Made by a program: the position numbers and the translations under genes. From positions 103,220 through 167,219 of the forward strand of contig CADCSX010000015.1 of NCBI GenBank assembly GCA_902805475.1: a stretch of DNA of 64,000 bases, read 5' to 3'. Shown here piece by piece: positions 37,827 to 51,533 of this stretch; position 1 is the stretch's first letter, and the number at the start of each line of letters is the position of its first letter. The stretch comes from Entonaema liquescens (Eukaryota > Ascomycota > Sordariomycetes > Xylariales > Xylariaceae). The notes under the pieces are model-generated. The model was not told the origin of the DNA. It did not search any database and saw only the letters and a program-made list of their open reading frames with translations.

Positions 37827-38560
37827 AATTTTAAAATAAGTAATATTATTAATATAAATAATTTATTTATTATATTAAAATTAAATTATTATAAAAGATT
37901 AATTAATAATATAAAACTTTTAATAATAAATTCTTTAATAATTAATAATAATATTATTAAAATCATTAATAAAAATATTTATAATTAAAAAACGTAATTT
38001 AATATATTTAATAAAGCGCAATTAAATGAGCTATTTAAGGCAAATAAATCCGCAACTACTTCCATTAATAAGCCCACTAAATAAAAAAGTTAAATTAAAA
38101 ATAATATATTTTTTAAAATAAATTATAACCCGAAACTTAAAGAATTTACTGAGGTAAATAATTGGTTAACTTATATAATTATTCAATATTACCTTGGATA
38201 AAATTAAGTTATTGCAAACGTAATTTTAATAAAAAAAAAAGGTTTAAATAAAAAACAAATTATAATATTTAATATTATCTTTCGTTATTTTAATTATGTA
38301 AACGCTTTTCGAAACGAAGCCAATGAAACCATTAATAAAAATATACCCCAGTTTTTTCACTACTTTAAAAAAGGAAAAAAGGATAAGAAAAAGCGTTATA
38401 TTACGTATTTTAATTAAAGTGTTAAAAAGAAAAAACTATTAAAAACGGTTCCGAATAACGGTTATATTTAGATACGTTATTACGTAAATCGATAGCATCA
38501 CGTTACATTTCGTTGTAAAAATATTAATTAATAAAAGTAAGAAAAAGCTTAATAACGTTA
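37827..38560 (+). pseudogene. Best-preserved coding remnant, unidentified Lys-rich protein
   Basis: One plus-strand frame (codons starting at multiples of 3) carries the longest stop-free runs without an ATG in this window: 53 codons at 37827-37985, 28 at 37998-38081, then 35 to 38198, then 69 at 38208-38414. Every interruption is TAA or TAG, so Gln codons could explain them all. The reading includes A-Q-L-N-E-L-F-K-A-N-K-S-A-T-T-S, E-F-T-E-V-N-N-W-L-T, F-R-N-E-A-N-E-T-I-N-K and P-Q-F-F-H-Y-F-K-K-G, then a run of Lys. G and C content is higher than around it and codons such as GCC, ACC, TCC and CAG survive. No frameshift is seen over about 600 bp. I do not recognise a family. A host gene caught in the RIPed region or a transposon protein are both possible. 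Confidence 0.55.
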
Positions 38561-41500
38561 TAATTTTTTAATAATGGGATATAAATATATTAATTATTAA
38601 TAAATATTTTATAATATTAAAATAACTTTTTTATAAAATCTATTAATAATTATAAAAATTTTAAAAAAAATTTATAACAAATTTTAACGGTATGTTTATT
38701 ATTATATTATATAATAATTTCTATTAATTTAGTTCCATAAATAACATATCTTTATTATTTTTAAATTAAGTTATTTTTAATGAAAAATTTAAAGAAATTA
38801 ATAATATTTTTCATTTAATTAATAATATATATAATTTAAATCATAAATTATAATTTAAATTTAAATTGGTAATTATTTTTTATTAATAAATGTAAACAAT
38901 AGATTTATAATTAACTTTTTTTTTTTATTATTTTAAAAATAACGAGTAAATTATTTAAAATATTAATTTACTAAATTTTAAATTAATATCTTTAGAAAAT
39001 ATTAAGTTTAATAAATATGTTAAAATTATTTATACTTAAAATAAAATGCGGTATATTATTAATATTTAAGTAATACTCGAATTTGTTAAAAAAAAAAAAG
39101 TAAAAAACTTAAATTTTTTTATTTAACTATGAATCCTTTAAATTAAATAACGTTAATATTTTTAAAAGTATATATAATAATATGGATAATTTGAATTTTA
39201 AGATATTAACATATTTTACTTTTATAAAAAGGATATTTGTTAAAATTACGGATAATAATTATTAAAATTTAAAAATAATTAATAATATATAATATATTAT
39301 TGAAAAATTTCTTTTAAATTTTAAAAGTATTATTTCCTACGTAAAAACTAATATATTTATAATTAAAAGTTTTCTATTTATTATTTTAATATCATTTAAA
39401 ATAACTTAAGATATTAATTTACTTAGATTTAAATTAAGTATTTTACTTTTTTTCCTTATAAAGTTATTAAAAAAAAAAAAAAAAAATAAATAAATATAAC
39501 TTTTTAAAAAGTTTAAATTTACCTTAATTTTTACTTTTATAATTACAAATTATAAAGCTTAAAGTTCAACATTGCCCCGCGTTTTTTTAAGTTTTATAAG
39601 TTTACGAAATTTCGAAAAAAGCTTTAATTTTATTATTATTTATGTTTAATTATCTTATGTAATAATTTTAAAAAATTTACATTTTCTATTTATAATAAAT
39701 CTTACATATTAAATAAATTTAAAACTACCATTTTGCCTTATTAATGGTATTAACCATTTAATAACCTTAAATTAAGTAATTTTTACCAAGTACCATAATA
39801 ATGTAAAATAAATTTAAATAATATTTTCATATATGAAAAAACATAAAAATATTTTATAAGGAAAAATGCTATCATATATATAATAACATTAAATTATAAT
39901 TAATTAATAATAATGATTTTTATATTATTATTAACTTTTTATTTAACCACTTTTTTACCTCATTTCCTATATTAAAAATACCAATTTATAATCTTAATTT
40001 TGGTTTATTTTTTTAATATATTTTCATTTAAATATACCACATTATAATATTAATTAAAATAATTCCAATATCTTAAATAATATTACATATTTAATAAATA
40101 TAAATATTTTTATTATTATTATCATTTAAATATTTTTATTTTAATAATTAAATAATATTAAATAATTTTATTATATAAATATTTTATATAATTAAAATAA
40201 ATATATTTATAATATAATTATATATTTATATTTTAATAATATTTACCCAATTTATTTTTTAAGAAATATTAAACGAAATAAATATTATATTTTGTTTATC
40301 TTATCTTCCATTACTAATAAAATTATTATAAATTATTTCTTTTTCTTTTTTACCGTAATAACACATTTATTTTATATTTTTTTTTAATTATTTCTAATTG
40401 GATAATATATTTCTTTAATTTTATTTAAAAATTAAAAAAAACCTTAATAATAATATTTATTAAATAATATCATTTTTTCTTTATTTATAATATTAAGTAA
40501 ATCCCTTTAATTAATTTCCTTTTATTTATAAAATCTTGTTTATACATATTTACTATATATTAAAAACATACCCTTTATTACTTTTTTTCGAAACTTAAAT
40601 AAATATCGTAATTTAACCGTTTTTAACATATTTAACCTATTTCTTTATATTATTATTAACTATTTCTACATAACTATAATTTTTTATTACCTTAATCTTT
40701 ATTATTATATTTTACCTTTATATTTTCTTTTTTATATTTATTAATTTAAAATATTAAATAATTTATTAATATAATATATACATACATAACACATTTCTTA
40801 TATTTATAATTATTTATAAATAAAATAAATATTATTATTTTTATAATATCTCCACTTATAATACACTTATATTTATTTACTATAAATTATTTTAATTATA
40901 TTATATTTATTTATTTATTTTATTTTTATTTTTATACTATATATTAATTCTTTTAATATTTATAAATATTTTTAATCTTAAAATAACTAATTAATTTTAA
41001 TTAAAAAAAAGCTATAAAGGTAAATTTTATGTTAAATTTATATTAAAATATGAAATTAATTAAATTAAATATTTTGTTAATAAAGAATAATTAAATAAAT
41101 AATAAAAAATCTTTTTTTATCTCATACTTAAAACCAATAAATTTAAGTACTGAATTAATTTATCCCGTTTATTAAAAACGTTTTAAATTTAAATCTTAAT
41201 TGTATTTTTAACCCGATTACAAATACAAAATTATCGAATAATAATAAAATCTTTTTTTTTTCTTCTATTTAAATTTAACCACCAATAATTATACCTTTTC
41301 GTAACATATTATATGCCTTTTTTAATAAAGATCCGGTTAAGTATTTAATTTATAATTATGTTTATAATATAATATATTTGGAAAGTTTTAAAATTATTAA
41401 ATTTAATAATATTAATATTTAAATTATATATTAACTTAATAAAATAATTTATTTATATTTAGTTTTTATATTTCGAAAAAAACTTAATTGTAATATTATA

Positions 41501-44189
41501 CGTTAATATTTTTTTTTTAACTATTTTTTAATTTTTTATAAAATATATTCTAATATGTGGTATAATAAATTTATAATAATTTATAATATGTTTAAATATA
41601 TTAATAAAAAAGAATATTTATTAAATTTTAAATTTTAATTAATATTATAAATTATTATAAAATGTTACGGAAATTTATTATTTTAAATGTTAAATTATCT
41701 AATATTAAATAATAATATTATCCGCCCATTAAACGCAAAATAATTTAACGGTACTTGTTACACAAACTTATTAATTCATCTAATTAAATTTCCTTCTGTT
41801 GATAAACATTACGTAATTATCATTTTTAATTCCTAAAATTGTAAATAAATATTTATTAATTTATAAAATGTTAATTAAAAAAATTGTTTTAATTTAGTTA
41901 TATAATAATTAAAAAAATAATTAATTAAAAATTAATTAATTTTAACCAAATTTATTGTTAATTGTATACGAAATAATGGAATTATTTTATAAATTATGGA
42001 ATAGGAAAATTTATAAATATATAATATTATTATTTTTTAATTTATTTAAGTTTTTATAAAGTTAAAATAAACCAATTAACCATTTAAAATAATATATAAT
42101 GGATTTGTTAAAAGGTAAATAATTTATATTTAAAAATATTAACTTTTTTAAAAACTTAAATATAACTTTAATATTTTCGTATGTTATTTTAAAAAGCTTT
42201 AAATTATTTATAATTAATATTTATAAAAATATTAATAGTAAATAACCTTACTGCCATTAAATAATTTAATAGGTAAATTAATATAAAACCTTTATTTATA
42301 TTTTTAAATAATATTTTTCCAATTTTTATATAATTTTTTTAATGGGAAAGTACGAAAAGTAAATTTATAAATATCGGATTATTATTTATAATGTTATTAT
42401 TATATTTGTTTAAAAATTTTTAAAGTAAATTTTTAAATTACTTAATAAATTTAATTAACCGATTACTATTTCTAAAATAAAGAATTAAAAGGGATAATAA
42501 AAAAAAATTATAAGTTAATTAAAATTTATAAATTAATAAATATAAATATTTAATAATTTTTTTATTTATTTTTTAATATTAATATTTTTATTTATAAATT
42601 AAAATTTATAAAATAAAAAACTTTAAATTTAAATTATATATATTTTTTATTTTATTTTTATTTATTTTAAATTTTATCTTTTTTTTTTATTAAATATATT
42701 ATACCATCTTTTTATTATATAAAATTTTATTATGTAAAATCTTTTTTTTTTTTTTTTTTTTTATATTTTACTTTATTTATTTTAGAATTAATTCCATTAA
42801 TATTATTTGTTTTAGCTAAAATTCCATATTTAATTTAATATATAAATTTAAATTTTTAACTTTTTTTACTTTTTTTAATTAAAATTTTATATTAAATTAA
42901 TACATAAATTTTTTATTATTAAATCCATTTTATTAATTTCTATTAATTTAATATATAAACTATCATTTTTTAATTAAAAAATTTTAAAATTTTATAATTT
43001 TTAAATCAATTTAATATAATATTTTTTTTAAAAATTAAATAAAATTAAACATATAAATCTTTTTTAAAATTAAATATAAATAAATAATTAAAAAAAAATT
43101 CGAGTTAAAAAACAATATATTATTTACAATTTCATTTTTATTAATTTTTTTTTATATTTAATACAAATTAACTTTATTTTCCAATTAAAATAAAAATATT
43201 ATCTTTCATTTCTATATATATTATTTATTTTTACTTATTTTTATTATTTTATTATTAATAAAACATTAAAATAAATTCATTATATTAAATCCTAAACCAA
43301 ATTTATTACGTAATATTTTAAACATTTTTAATTTTACATTAAATATTTTAATAACATTTTTTATAAAATTTTCTTTTTTTAAAATAATGCAATTTTTTCG
43401 TAAATAAAAACAAATAAAATACAATATTAATAACTATTTAACAAATTATATTTTTATTTATTATTTATATTATTTTTTAAAAATTATTAATTATTTTATA
43501 TTATAATTTTTAATAATTAATTATAATATTTAATATTTAATAATATATTATAATTATTATATTATAATAAATAATTATATAAAAAAAATAAAAATATTTA
43601 TTTATTATTTATTTATTTTTATTCCATTATATTTATATATAATTATATTATTTTTTATAATAAAATATTATTAATATTTTTATTAAATAATTATATTCGG
43701 TTAATATTAATAAATATATATATAAAAAAATAATAATAAAATAATAATAAATAAATAAATAAATTGAAATTAATGTATTAATAATATTTAAAAAAAAAAC
43801 TATTTATTATTAAAAAATAAAAAAAACGCGTTTTTTATATAATTTAAAATATATAAATATTTCTTTAGATTAAATATATATTATTATGTAATATATATAA
43901 TTATTATTTAATTATTAGTTAAAAATTATACTTATATTAAAAAAAACTTATTTATTTTTTTTTTTTATATTATATTTATAATTTAATATTTTATAATTAT
44001 TTATTATTATATATTTAATTATTATTATTAATATTAATAATATTATAATTTTTATTAAATATATTTTTATATATATTTTTTCGAGTTGTTAATATTTTTA
44101 ATTTAATAATATTTAAAATAATATTGTTTCGAAATACATTTTTAACTTTTTTTAAAACTTTTAATGTTTATATAAAAAAAAGTTTTAAA
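38561..44189. other. RIP-degraded block, no gene resolved
   Basis: From about 39700 to 40900 the plus strand favours C (taccattt, accttta, ccattac), so a decayed minus-strand gene may have lain here. At 39567-39582 caacattgccccgcg is an unusually GC-rich remnant. From 42600 to 43400 T and C prevail, with a T run at 42747-42762. The stretch from 43440 to 44040 is almost pure A/T. No motif or frame could be supported. Confidence 0.3.
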
Positions 44190-44520
44190 TTTTTTACATA
44201 ATAAATAAAATTATAATTTAAAATATAAATTATAATTAAAATAATAACGTTTTGTTTAATAATTTAAAAATTTATTATTTTTTTAAATATTTAAATATTA
44301 ATATAATTTATTATTTAAATAACTTTATAAAAATTACGTTTAAATTTTTATAAAAAAAAGATTTATTTATTAATACGTTAGTTTTTTTATATAATTATTT
44401 CAATAATAATTTAATTTTTTATTAAAAAATTAAAAAACTTATAATAATTACGGGATTTAAATTTATTTTTTTTTAAAAAAAAATATTAAGTGTTAAATTA
44501 TTATATTAAACTATTAAAAA
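44190..44520 (+). repeat. Internal copy of the telomere-adjacent repeat
   Basis: Matches 63420-63760 in the same orientation. Shared landmarks in order are ttttacataataaataaaa, ataatttaaaatataaatta, tttattatttaaataa.ttt, ttaaatttttataaaaaa, attaaaaaattaaaa and ttaaattatta. Differences are mostly C/T and G/A plus small indels. Confidence 0.65.
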
Positions 44521-45271
44521 AAAATAAAAATAAAAATATTATTAATTTTATAAATATATTTTTATTTATAAAATTTATTATTAATAATTATATTAAAATA
44601 TTTAAAATTAATATTATTTTTATTAATAAATATTTTTTTATTATTTTTAATTTTGTAATTTTGTTTAAATTTTTTTATAATGAATATTATTTTATTATTT
44701 TAATTTTTGATAATTAATAATTATTTAATAAAATATTATATTTTTAAAAAAATATAATAATAATTTTAAATAAAATTATTATTAAATTAAATAATATTTA
44801 GAAATTTAAATTATATTTTATTTTAAGTATTTATAATAAAATTAAATAAGTTTATATTATATTACGATTGGAAAAAAAATAAATTTTATAAAATAAAATT
44901 AATAATAAATATTTTAAATTTAAAAAAAAATAATTTATAATTAAAAAAATAAAATTTTTTTTTATAAAAATTTCCATTTTTTATAAAATTATAATTATTT
45001 AATATTTTTTTTAAAATTTTTTATATATATTTTTTTAAAAAAATATATATTAATAATATATAATAATTATAAAATTATAAATATTATATTAAATAATAAA
45101 ATTATTTATAATTATTATAATATAATAGTTAAAAATTTATATAATATTTTTATATTATTTTTATATATTTATTTTATGTGATTAATTTTTAATAAAAATA
45201 TTATATTATTATTTAATAAAAAAAAAAGAATATATATAATTAAATATTTAATTTTAATTAATAATAATAAT
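44521..45271. other. Near-pure A/T, no gene
   Basis: The lowest-complexity part of the window. A 75-codon open frame overlapping the repeat above is almost only Ile, Asn, Lys and Phe and looks like a by-product of composition. Confidence 0.35.
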
Positions 45272-45856
45272 ATGGAAAAAAAATGCAATAAATTTAATAT
45301 TAAGGAAATTTGCAAGTATAAAAATAATATATTGTGCTTTTATTTTTTATAATTTTATATTAAATTAATAAATAATTTAAAAAAATAATAAATTAATAAA
45401 AAAAGAGATAAAAAATATTTATTATTTATTAAATTTTAAGATAAATATTTATTTTTATTTAAATTTTTATTTAATATATATAATTACGATTAAGTTATTA
45501 ATAAAAATATTGAAAATAATAATGTAGAAAGTAATGATGTTAATAAAAATTTAAGTAAAATTATTTTTAATAATAAGAAATATAAAAACGAAAATATTTA
45601 AATTTATATTTATAATTGTTATTATTTGGTTAAAAAATAATAATTATCTTTTTTTAATATTAATATTAGAAATTTTATTAATATAATATTTATACGGGTT
45701 TATAAAATAATATATAATTCTTCATTTAATTTCAATCGAATGTTAATATTTAACCTTTTTAAATTTATTGAAATAATAAAAATAAATAAAAATGTTGCGT
45801 AAACATCGTATAAAAACTTTCTTTTAAAGTTTTAATTGATACTATTAATAATTTAG
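45272..45856 (+). pseudogene. Possible coding remnant, Asn/Lys-rich, unidentified
   Basis: From the ATG at 45272 a plus-strand frame reads M-E-K-K-C-N-K-F, then E-I-C-K-Y-K-N-N-I-L-C. After several TAA codons comes a polar acidic stretch, N-I-E-N-N-N-V-E-S-N-D-V-N-K-N, at 45509-45553. The frame fades near TAG at 45854-45856. The eleven interruptions are all TAA or TAG and the polar stretch follows an RNY codon pattern typical of coding DNA. Against this, another frame across the same DNA has even fewer stops, so the choice is weak. No family is recognised. Confidence 0.25.
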
Positions 45857-48800
45857 AATAAAATATATAATTTAATAATATTAATTAATAAATAAAATAA
45901 TTTCTTTTTTTTTTTAACTTATTAATTTATTATTTAGTTAATGAAAATTAATTATATATTTGGAACAATTGCGCGTTAAAATTCCTTTAATAGTAAATAA
46001 GTTATGTTTAATTAACATAAATTTAAAATATTTTAAAAATCTTTATTATAGGTTATTTAAGAAATTAAAATATCTTATGGTAAAAAAAGTGTAAGATTTA
46101 AAATATAATTAAATTAATGTATATAAATATATTTCAAACGGAATTAAATATAATATTAATTACAAATACTTAAAAAATAAAGTTTTTATTTTTAATTTAA
46201 AATATGGTTTTTTAAAATAAGAAAAATATAACAATTATTATAATTTTTTTTTTAAATTCTTTAATTAAATACAATAAAGTATTACAAATTAATTTAATAT
46301 TATAAAATATATATATAATTTAAAAAAAAAATTACTATTATTATTATTTATTATAATTTAATTATTAATTTTATTTATATAATATTATTATTGTTTTTTG
46401 ATTGTAAATACGTTTTAATTTTGTTATTAAATAATAGTTATATTGTTATTATTTATATAATATTTATAATATTTTTAAATAATATAATAAAAGAGAAAAA
46501 TATAATTAAAACTTTTTTAAAAAAAAATTTAATATTTTTTAATTTAATTTAATTAAATAGTTTTATTTGTAAGTTATTTTAAATAATATTTTTAAATTAT
46601 ATTAATATTTTATATTAATAAATAATAATAAATAAAAATTATTTAAATTTATAATTTTTAAAAATTAAATATATATAGTTATAAAATTTATTTTTTTTTA
46701 TTTTTTAAAAATTAATATTGTAAAACGTTTTTTTATAAAATATGTTGTTAAATTTAAATAATTTTTTTTTAATATTTATTTTTATAATTTATATTTATTA
46801 ATAATAAAAATAAATATTAAAAAAAAACTTTTTTAATTAAATAATTATATTTAATATTAAAATAAAAATATTTAAAATAAAAGTAAAATCCATAGATTTA
46901 ACTTTTTAAATTTTAAATTTTATGTTATTACTAATAATATAAATATAATTTTTAATAAATAAATAATAAATAATATTATTAAAGTAATATAATATATTAA
47001 TATTTTAAAATTTAAATTAAAATTTTAAATAATATAATTAATGCTATTAATAATTTTTAATATTTAATAATTATTTTATATAATATTAATAAATATATTA
47101 TAAATAAAAATAAAATACGTTGGAATTTTAATTTTAAAAATGTTTATAATACTATAATTATATTATTTTTAAAATTTTTACTGTATTAATTTCGTTAAAT
47201 TAATATTTAAATAAAAAGGTATAAATTATTTAATTTTAATTTTTTATAAAGGTTAAAGTTATTTAAAAATTAATTATAAGGGTATTTTACAAAAATAAAT
47301 CGCGTAAAATAATATAATATATTTTACTTAAAAATTTTCGGAAAAAATTATAAACGAAAAATTTTATATTTAAATATTATTTAATTTTAAATTTTTTAAT
47401 ATTTAAGATTTTTATTATTTTACGTTAATGTTTATAACATTTTTTCCGTAAAGTTAAAGTAAACTTATAATTGTAATTAAAGTGTAAAAAAAGAAATTAA
47501 AAATCTTTAAAAAAAGAAATTTTAAGTTATAAACGTATATTTTTCGGTTGTTTTTTTTATTTTTCTTTTATGTTTTTTATATTATTAACGGTAAAAAATT
47601 AGATAAGTGAGTATTAAATTACGTTAATACGGCGCTTTTATGGTTATTTATCCAATTTTTCCTTTTTTTTACTTTTAATTAAGTTATTAAAAATAATAGC
47701 GCTTGTATTAATAAATTTTAAATTAAAAAAACCTTTTTTTTTCGTATATTAAACATTTATACGTTTTTATTAAAATACAACTAATTAAAACTAAAAAAGT
47801 TATGAATAAAATATAAGATTAATAACCTTAAAATAAAAGTTTTTTTAAAAAAAATTATTATATATAATTGTTAATAATTTTTATTTAACGAAAAAAAATT
47901 TAAATAATGAAATAAATTATAAAATATAATAATACGTTATAATATTTTAATAATATAATTTATTAATAATTTAAACGATTTATTTTTGTTAATTTGTATT
48001 AAAATCGGTTAGAAATTTTAAAAGGATAAATATATTTAAAAAATTAAACGTTAAATAAAAAAATAAATAAATTTATTTTAAAAATTTTTAATAAAAGAGT
48101 TTAATTAAAATTTTATATTAATTGTTAAGTAGTTTTATATTTATATAGGGGTTTTTTTTTATAAAATTGTTTAAATTTAAATTAAAAATAAAATTTTTGG
48201 ATTTATTAATTAATATTACGGCGTGTTAAAAATAAATAAGTACGGGGTTTTTTATTTATATAAATTTCTTTAATATTATGGTAATATTAATATAAGGATT
48301 GTAATAGTGAATTTGTTAGATAAGAACAATAAAAAAATAATGAAGTTTTTAAAGTAAATTAATAATTATTTTTAAAAAAACTTTAATTTTATAATGTTAA
48401 AAATTAAGTTTTAATATTTGGGATAATTATGTTTAAAAGTTTTTAAAAAGTTATAAACGAATTTTTAAAAATTAAAATAAGAATGGAAAAACGAAGTTTA
48501 ATATATAATAATTGGAATATAAATTTATTATTATATAATAACGTTTTGTAAATATGTTAAAAATAAAATAAAATTTAAAAGTAAAAATAAATAAAAATAT
48601 AAATTTAAATAACTTTAAAAATTAATTAACACTATTTATATCGATAAATATAATATATTTTATTTTAAACGTAATGATATTAATTATACACGTTAAAGTA
48701 AAGTTATAATTATTACGTTATGTTATAATTATAATTTTATATTTATTTATATTAAAGTTTAAATTTTAATTTTATTATATTATAAGATAAATTATGTAAT

Positions 48801-50865
48801 AAAACTTAAAATATTTTTATATTAAAGGTTTTTAATTATAATGTTATTTTGGGATAATTTATATAATAATTATTATATTTAAGATTTTAATGATAAGTTT
48901 GAAAAAACATAAAATATAATAATTTATATTTTAAATTATGTTTTTTTATAAAAAAAATAGTTTTTTAATAAAGTATATAATTATATTTTAAGTTATAATA
49001 TTTATTTTTGTTTTGTAAAAAAATAATAATAATTTTATTATAATATAATATATTTTATAATTTGGTATTAATAAAATTACTTATAAAATTTAATATTTAA
49101 ATTTAATAATAGAAACGAAAATTCTTTTAATAATAAATTGATATTTTTTAATGAAATAATAGTATTGAAATTTAATATATTATAAGTTTATAATTATTAT
49201 AATTTATTATTTATTAATATTTATTTTTATAAATATATATTTATTATTAAGATAATAAATAAGTTAAAATTTAAAAATTTAATTAAATGTTATTTCAAAT
49301 TTAAAATAGTTTTAAATGAAAAGGATTATTAAAAATATATTGTTTTATTAAATTATAAAATTATTTTTTTTTTAATTGGATTTTTATTTTTTAAAATTAA
49401 AGAAAGTATTTTATATAATTGGAACGTTATAATTTATTTAATTTTATTTGCGTTATGAGAAAGTTTTGTAAAGTATATTTTAATAAAAATAATATTTTAA
49501 GTAAAAATAAAACGTTTAATAAAGGTAACGGTTTAAAAAACCATAAGAATAATGCTTTTTTAAAAGGTAAATTGGAAATTTAATCGATTAAAATCTTTAT
49601 AAAAATATTTATGGATTATATATAAGATATTTATAATAGCGGAATTGTTATATATAAATATATTATTTACGAATTTCGAAAAATATTTTAAATAAGTAAT
49701 TTTTTTAAAGTTAAAAACTTATTGTAATATAATATTTAATTAATTTTAATAAAAAGTTAAAATAAGAATTTATTAAGAAGTATTCGAAAAATATATTAAA
49801 GATTAAGCGGTTTTTTAATAAAACGATTTAAATGGGTTAAGTTTATTAAAGTTTAGAAATATTTTTTAAAAAATAAATAATAAGTACGTAATAAACCTTT
49901 TTAAGTAAAATATTAAAATATTTGGTATAAATGATGATTTTTATATAATATGGAAAGTGTTTTAGTTAGTTTTTAAGACTTTTAAATTACGTTTAATAAC
50001 GTTGGTTATAGAATTTTATTTAAGGAAGATTTAAGTTAATATTAACATTTTATTACGAAAAAATATAATTTTAAGTAAAATTTTTCTTTTATTTTAATGA
50101 TATAGTATTTAAATACGTTTGATTGTTATAGATTTTATTACGAATTAAAAATTGATTTGGTAATGTTAAATATAATTTTTAATGATAAATATTAATTATT
50201 TTATTATTTATGTAGTAAAAGAAATATAAGAAAAAGTATTATTGTAAAAACGTTTGTAAAAATAATTAAAATGAAAAAGTTGTAATGATAGTTAAAAGTT
50301 ATAATTATATTTAAAAATTTTATTTTAAATATTAATGGTATTATATATTATTTAATTATTTATATATTATTTAAGTAAGTAATAAAGTTAAAAAATAAAA
50401 AGGTTTAAAAGTAAATTAATATCTTTATTATGGATGAATATAATATAATATTAAAAGTTAATTTTTATTTTATTTACTTTTGTTTATAAAAAGTTCGGGA
50501 TATTAAAATATAAATTTTAAGGATTTTTTAATCGTAATAATTTTAGTTAATATTAAAAACGGCGTTGTTTTATTTATAAAAAGTTACGTTTATTAAAATT
50601 GAAAAATAAGTAAGTTAATTTTTTAAGTATTTATAATATTAATTATTAATTATGTAAAAAGTTTATAAACGTTATTTTTTTTAATTAACGAATAAAGAAT
50701 AATAACGTTTAATTTTAATTTATCTTTTTTAAATTAAAAAACGAAATTTAAATAGTAAAAAATGTTAATATATTAAATAAAAAGTTAAAGATTTTATAAC
50801 TTTAATATATTTATTTAATTTAATATTTTTTAAACGTATTAAATTAAACTTTATATATTATATAA
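45857..50865. other. RIP-degraded block, G-rich on the plus strand from about 47000
   Basis: To 47000 it is near-pure A/T. From 47200 to 50860 the plus strand keeps G and little C, the same bias as inside the Gypsy element, so a decayed plus-strand mobile element is likely. Fragments such as F-A-L-stop-E-S-F-V-K-Y near 49445 read like protein. I considered a Helitron and found no decisive motif. Confidence 0.3.
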
Positions 50866-51533
50866 AAAAGGTTAATTTTTTATATATTATTTAATTTATT
50901 ATTAATTATATTAAAAACTTTGGAAAATGTTACGATAAAAACGGTAACGGTTAATGCATTTTTTTTGTTAATATTTATTTTATTACCTTTAATATTAATA
51001 ATTAACTCGGTGCCGCGATTATTTTCGCATAAGTTATTATTTGAAACGAAAGTTAGATTTGCGGGATTAGCGGTTTTAATTTATTTTTTATATTTTATAT
51101 TTTTTTTATCGGAATTATTAATTAAGTTATTTATAAAAGTTGGTAAATGATGGTTTTATTAAGGAACGTATATAGTTTTTTTGGTAGTTTTTATTTCGGG
51201 ATTGTTTATATATTTTATTTTTTTTATATTTGGTAATAATAATTTGTTTTTTTCGGATTATTATTTTTAAAATTTATTATTTAATGGGATATTTGTATAT
51301 AGATAGTTATTTTTTTTTAATTATAGTAAAATTTTTTATATTGTTAATTTTTTTAAGTTTATAAATAATAAAAAGTTTTTTTTAACAAATTTGTTAAGAT
51401 TTAATTATACGATGGTAATTTTTTTAATAATGTTTTTAACCGGTTATAATAAAATTTTTACGATTTGGAAAATATTATTAATAAAAATATTTATATGGTT
51501 TATAATTTTTTTATATAATAAAATATTAAATTA
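50866..51533 (+). pseudogene. Polytopic membrane protein remnant, unidentified
   Basis: A plus-strand frame is open for 94 codons from 50866 to the TGA at 51148-51150 and continues to about 51531 with only three more stops (TAA, TAA, TAG). It opens K-R-L-I-F-Y, then reads V-T-I-K-T-V-T-V-N-A, a hydrophobic span, N-S-V-P-R-L-F-S-H-K, then F-E-T-K-V-R-F-A-G-L-A-V and another hydrophobic span. After the TGA come W-F-Y-stop-G-T-Y-I-V-F-L-V-V-F-I-S-G-L, further hydrophobic spans, and N-Y-T-M-V-I-F-L-I-M-F-L-T-G-Y. Hydrophobic spans about 20 residues long alternate with short polar links, so about five or six membrane segments are likely. C-to-T change turns Ser and Pro codons into Leu, so hydrophobicity is overstated. 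The TTG at 50920 is only a possible start. I do not recognise the family. Confidence 0.45.

Noticed and set aside
38561..44189. Regional centromere
   Set aside because: A/T-richness alone is not evidence. The same composition covers the whole window and ends at a telomere; CENP-A ChIP would be needed.
44490..44717. 75-codon open frame on the plus strand
   Set aside because: Almost only Ile, Asn, Lys and Phe in near-pure A/T, overlapping a dispersed repeat; explained by composition.
47200..50860. Helitron Rep/helicase remnant
   Set aside because: A few read-through fragments (such as F-A-L-x-E-S-F near 49445) hint at it, but no HUH motif, Walker box or Helitron end could be read.
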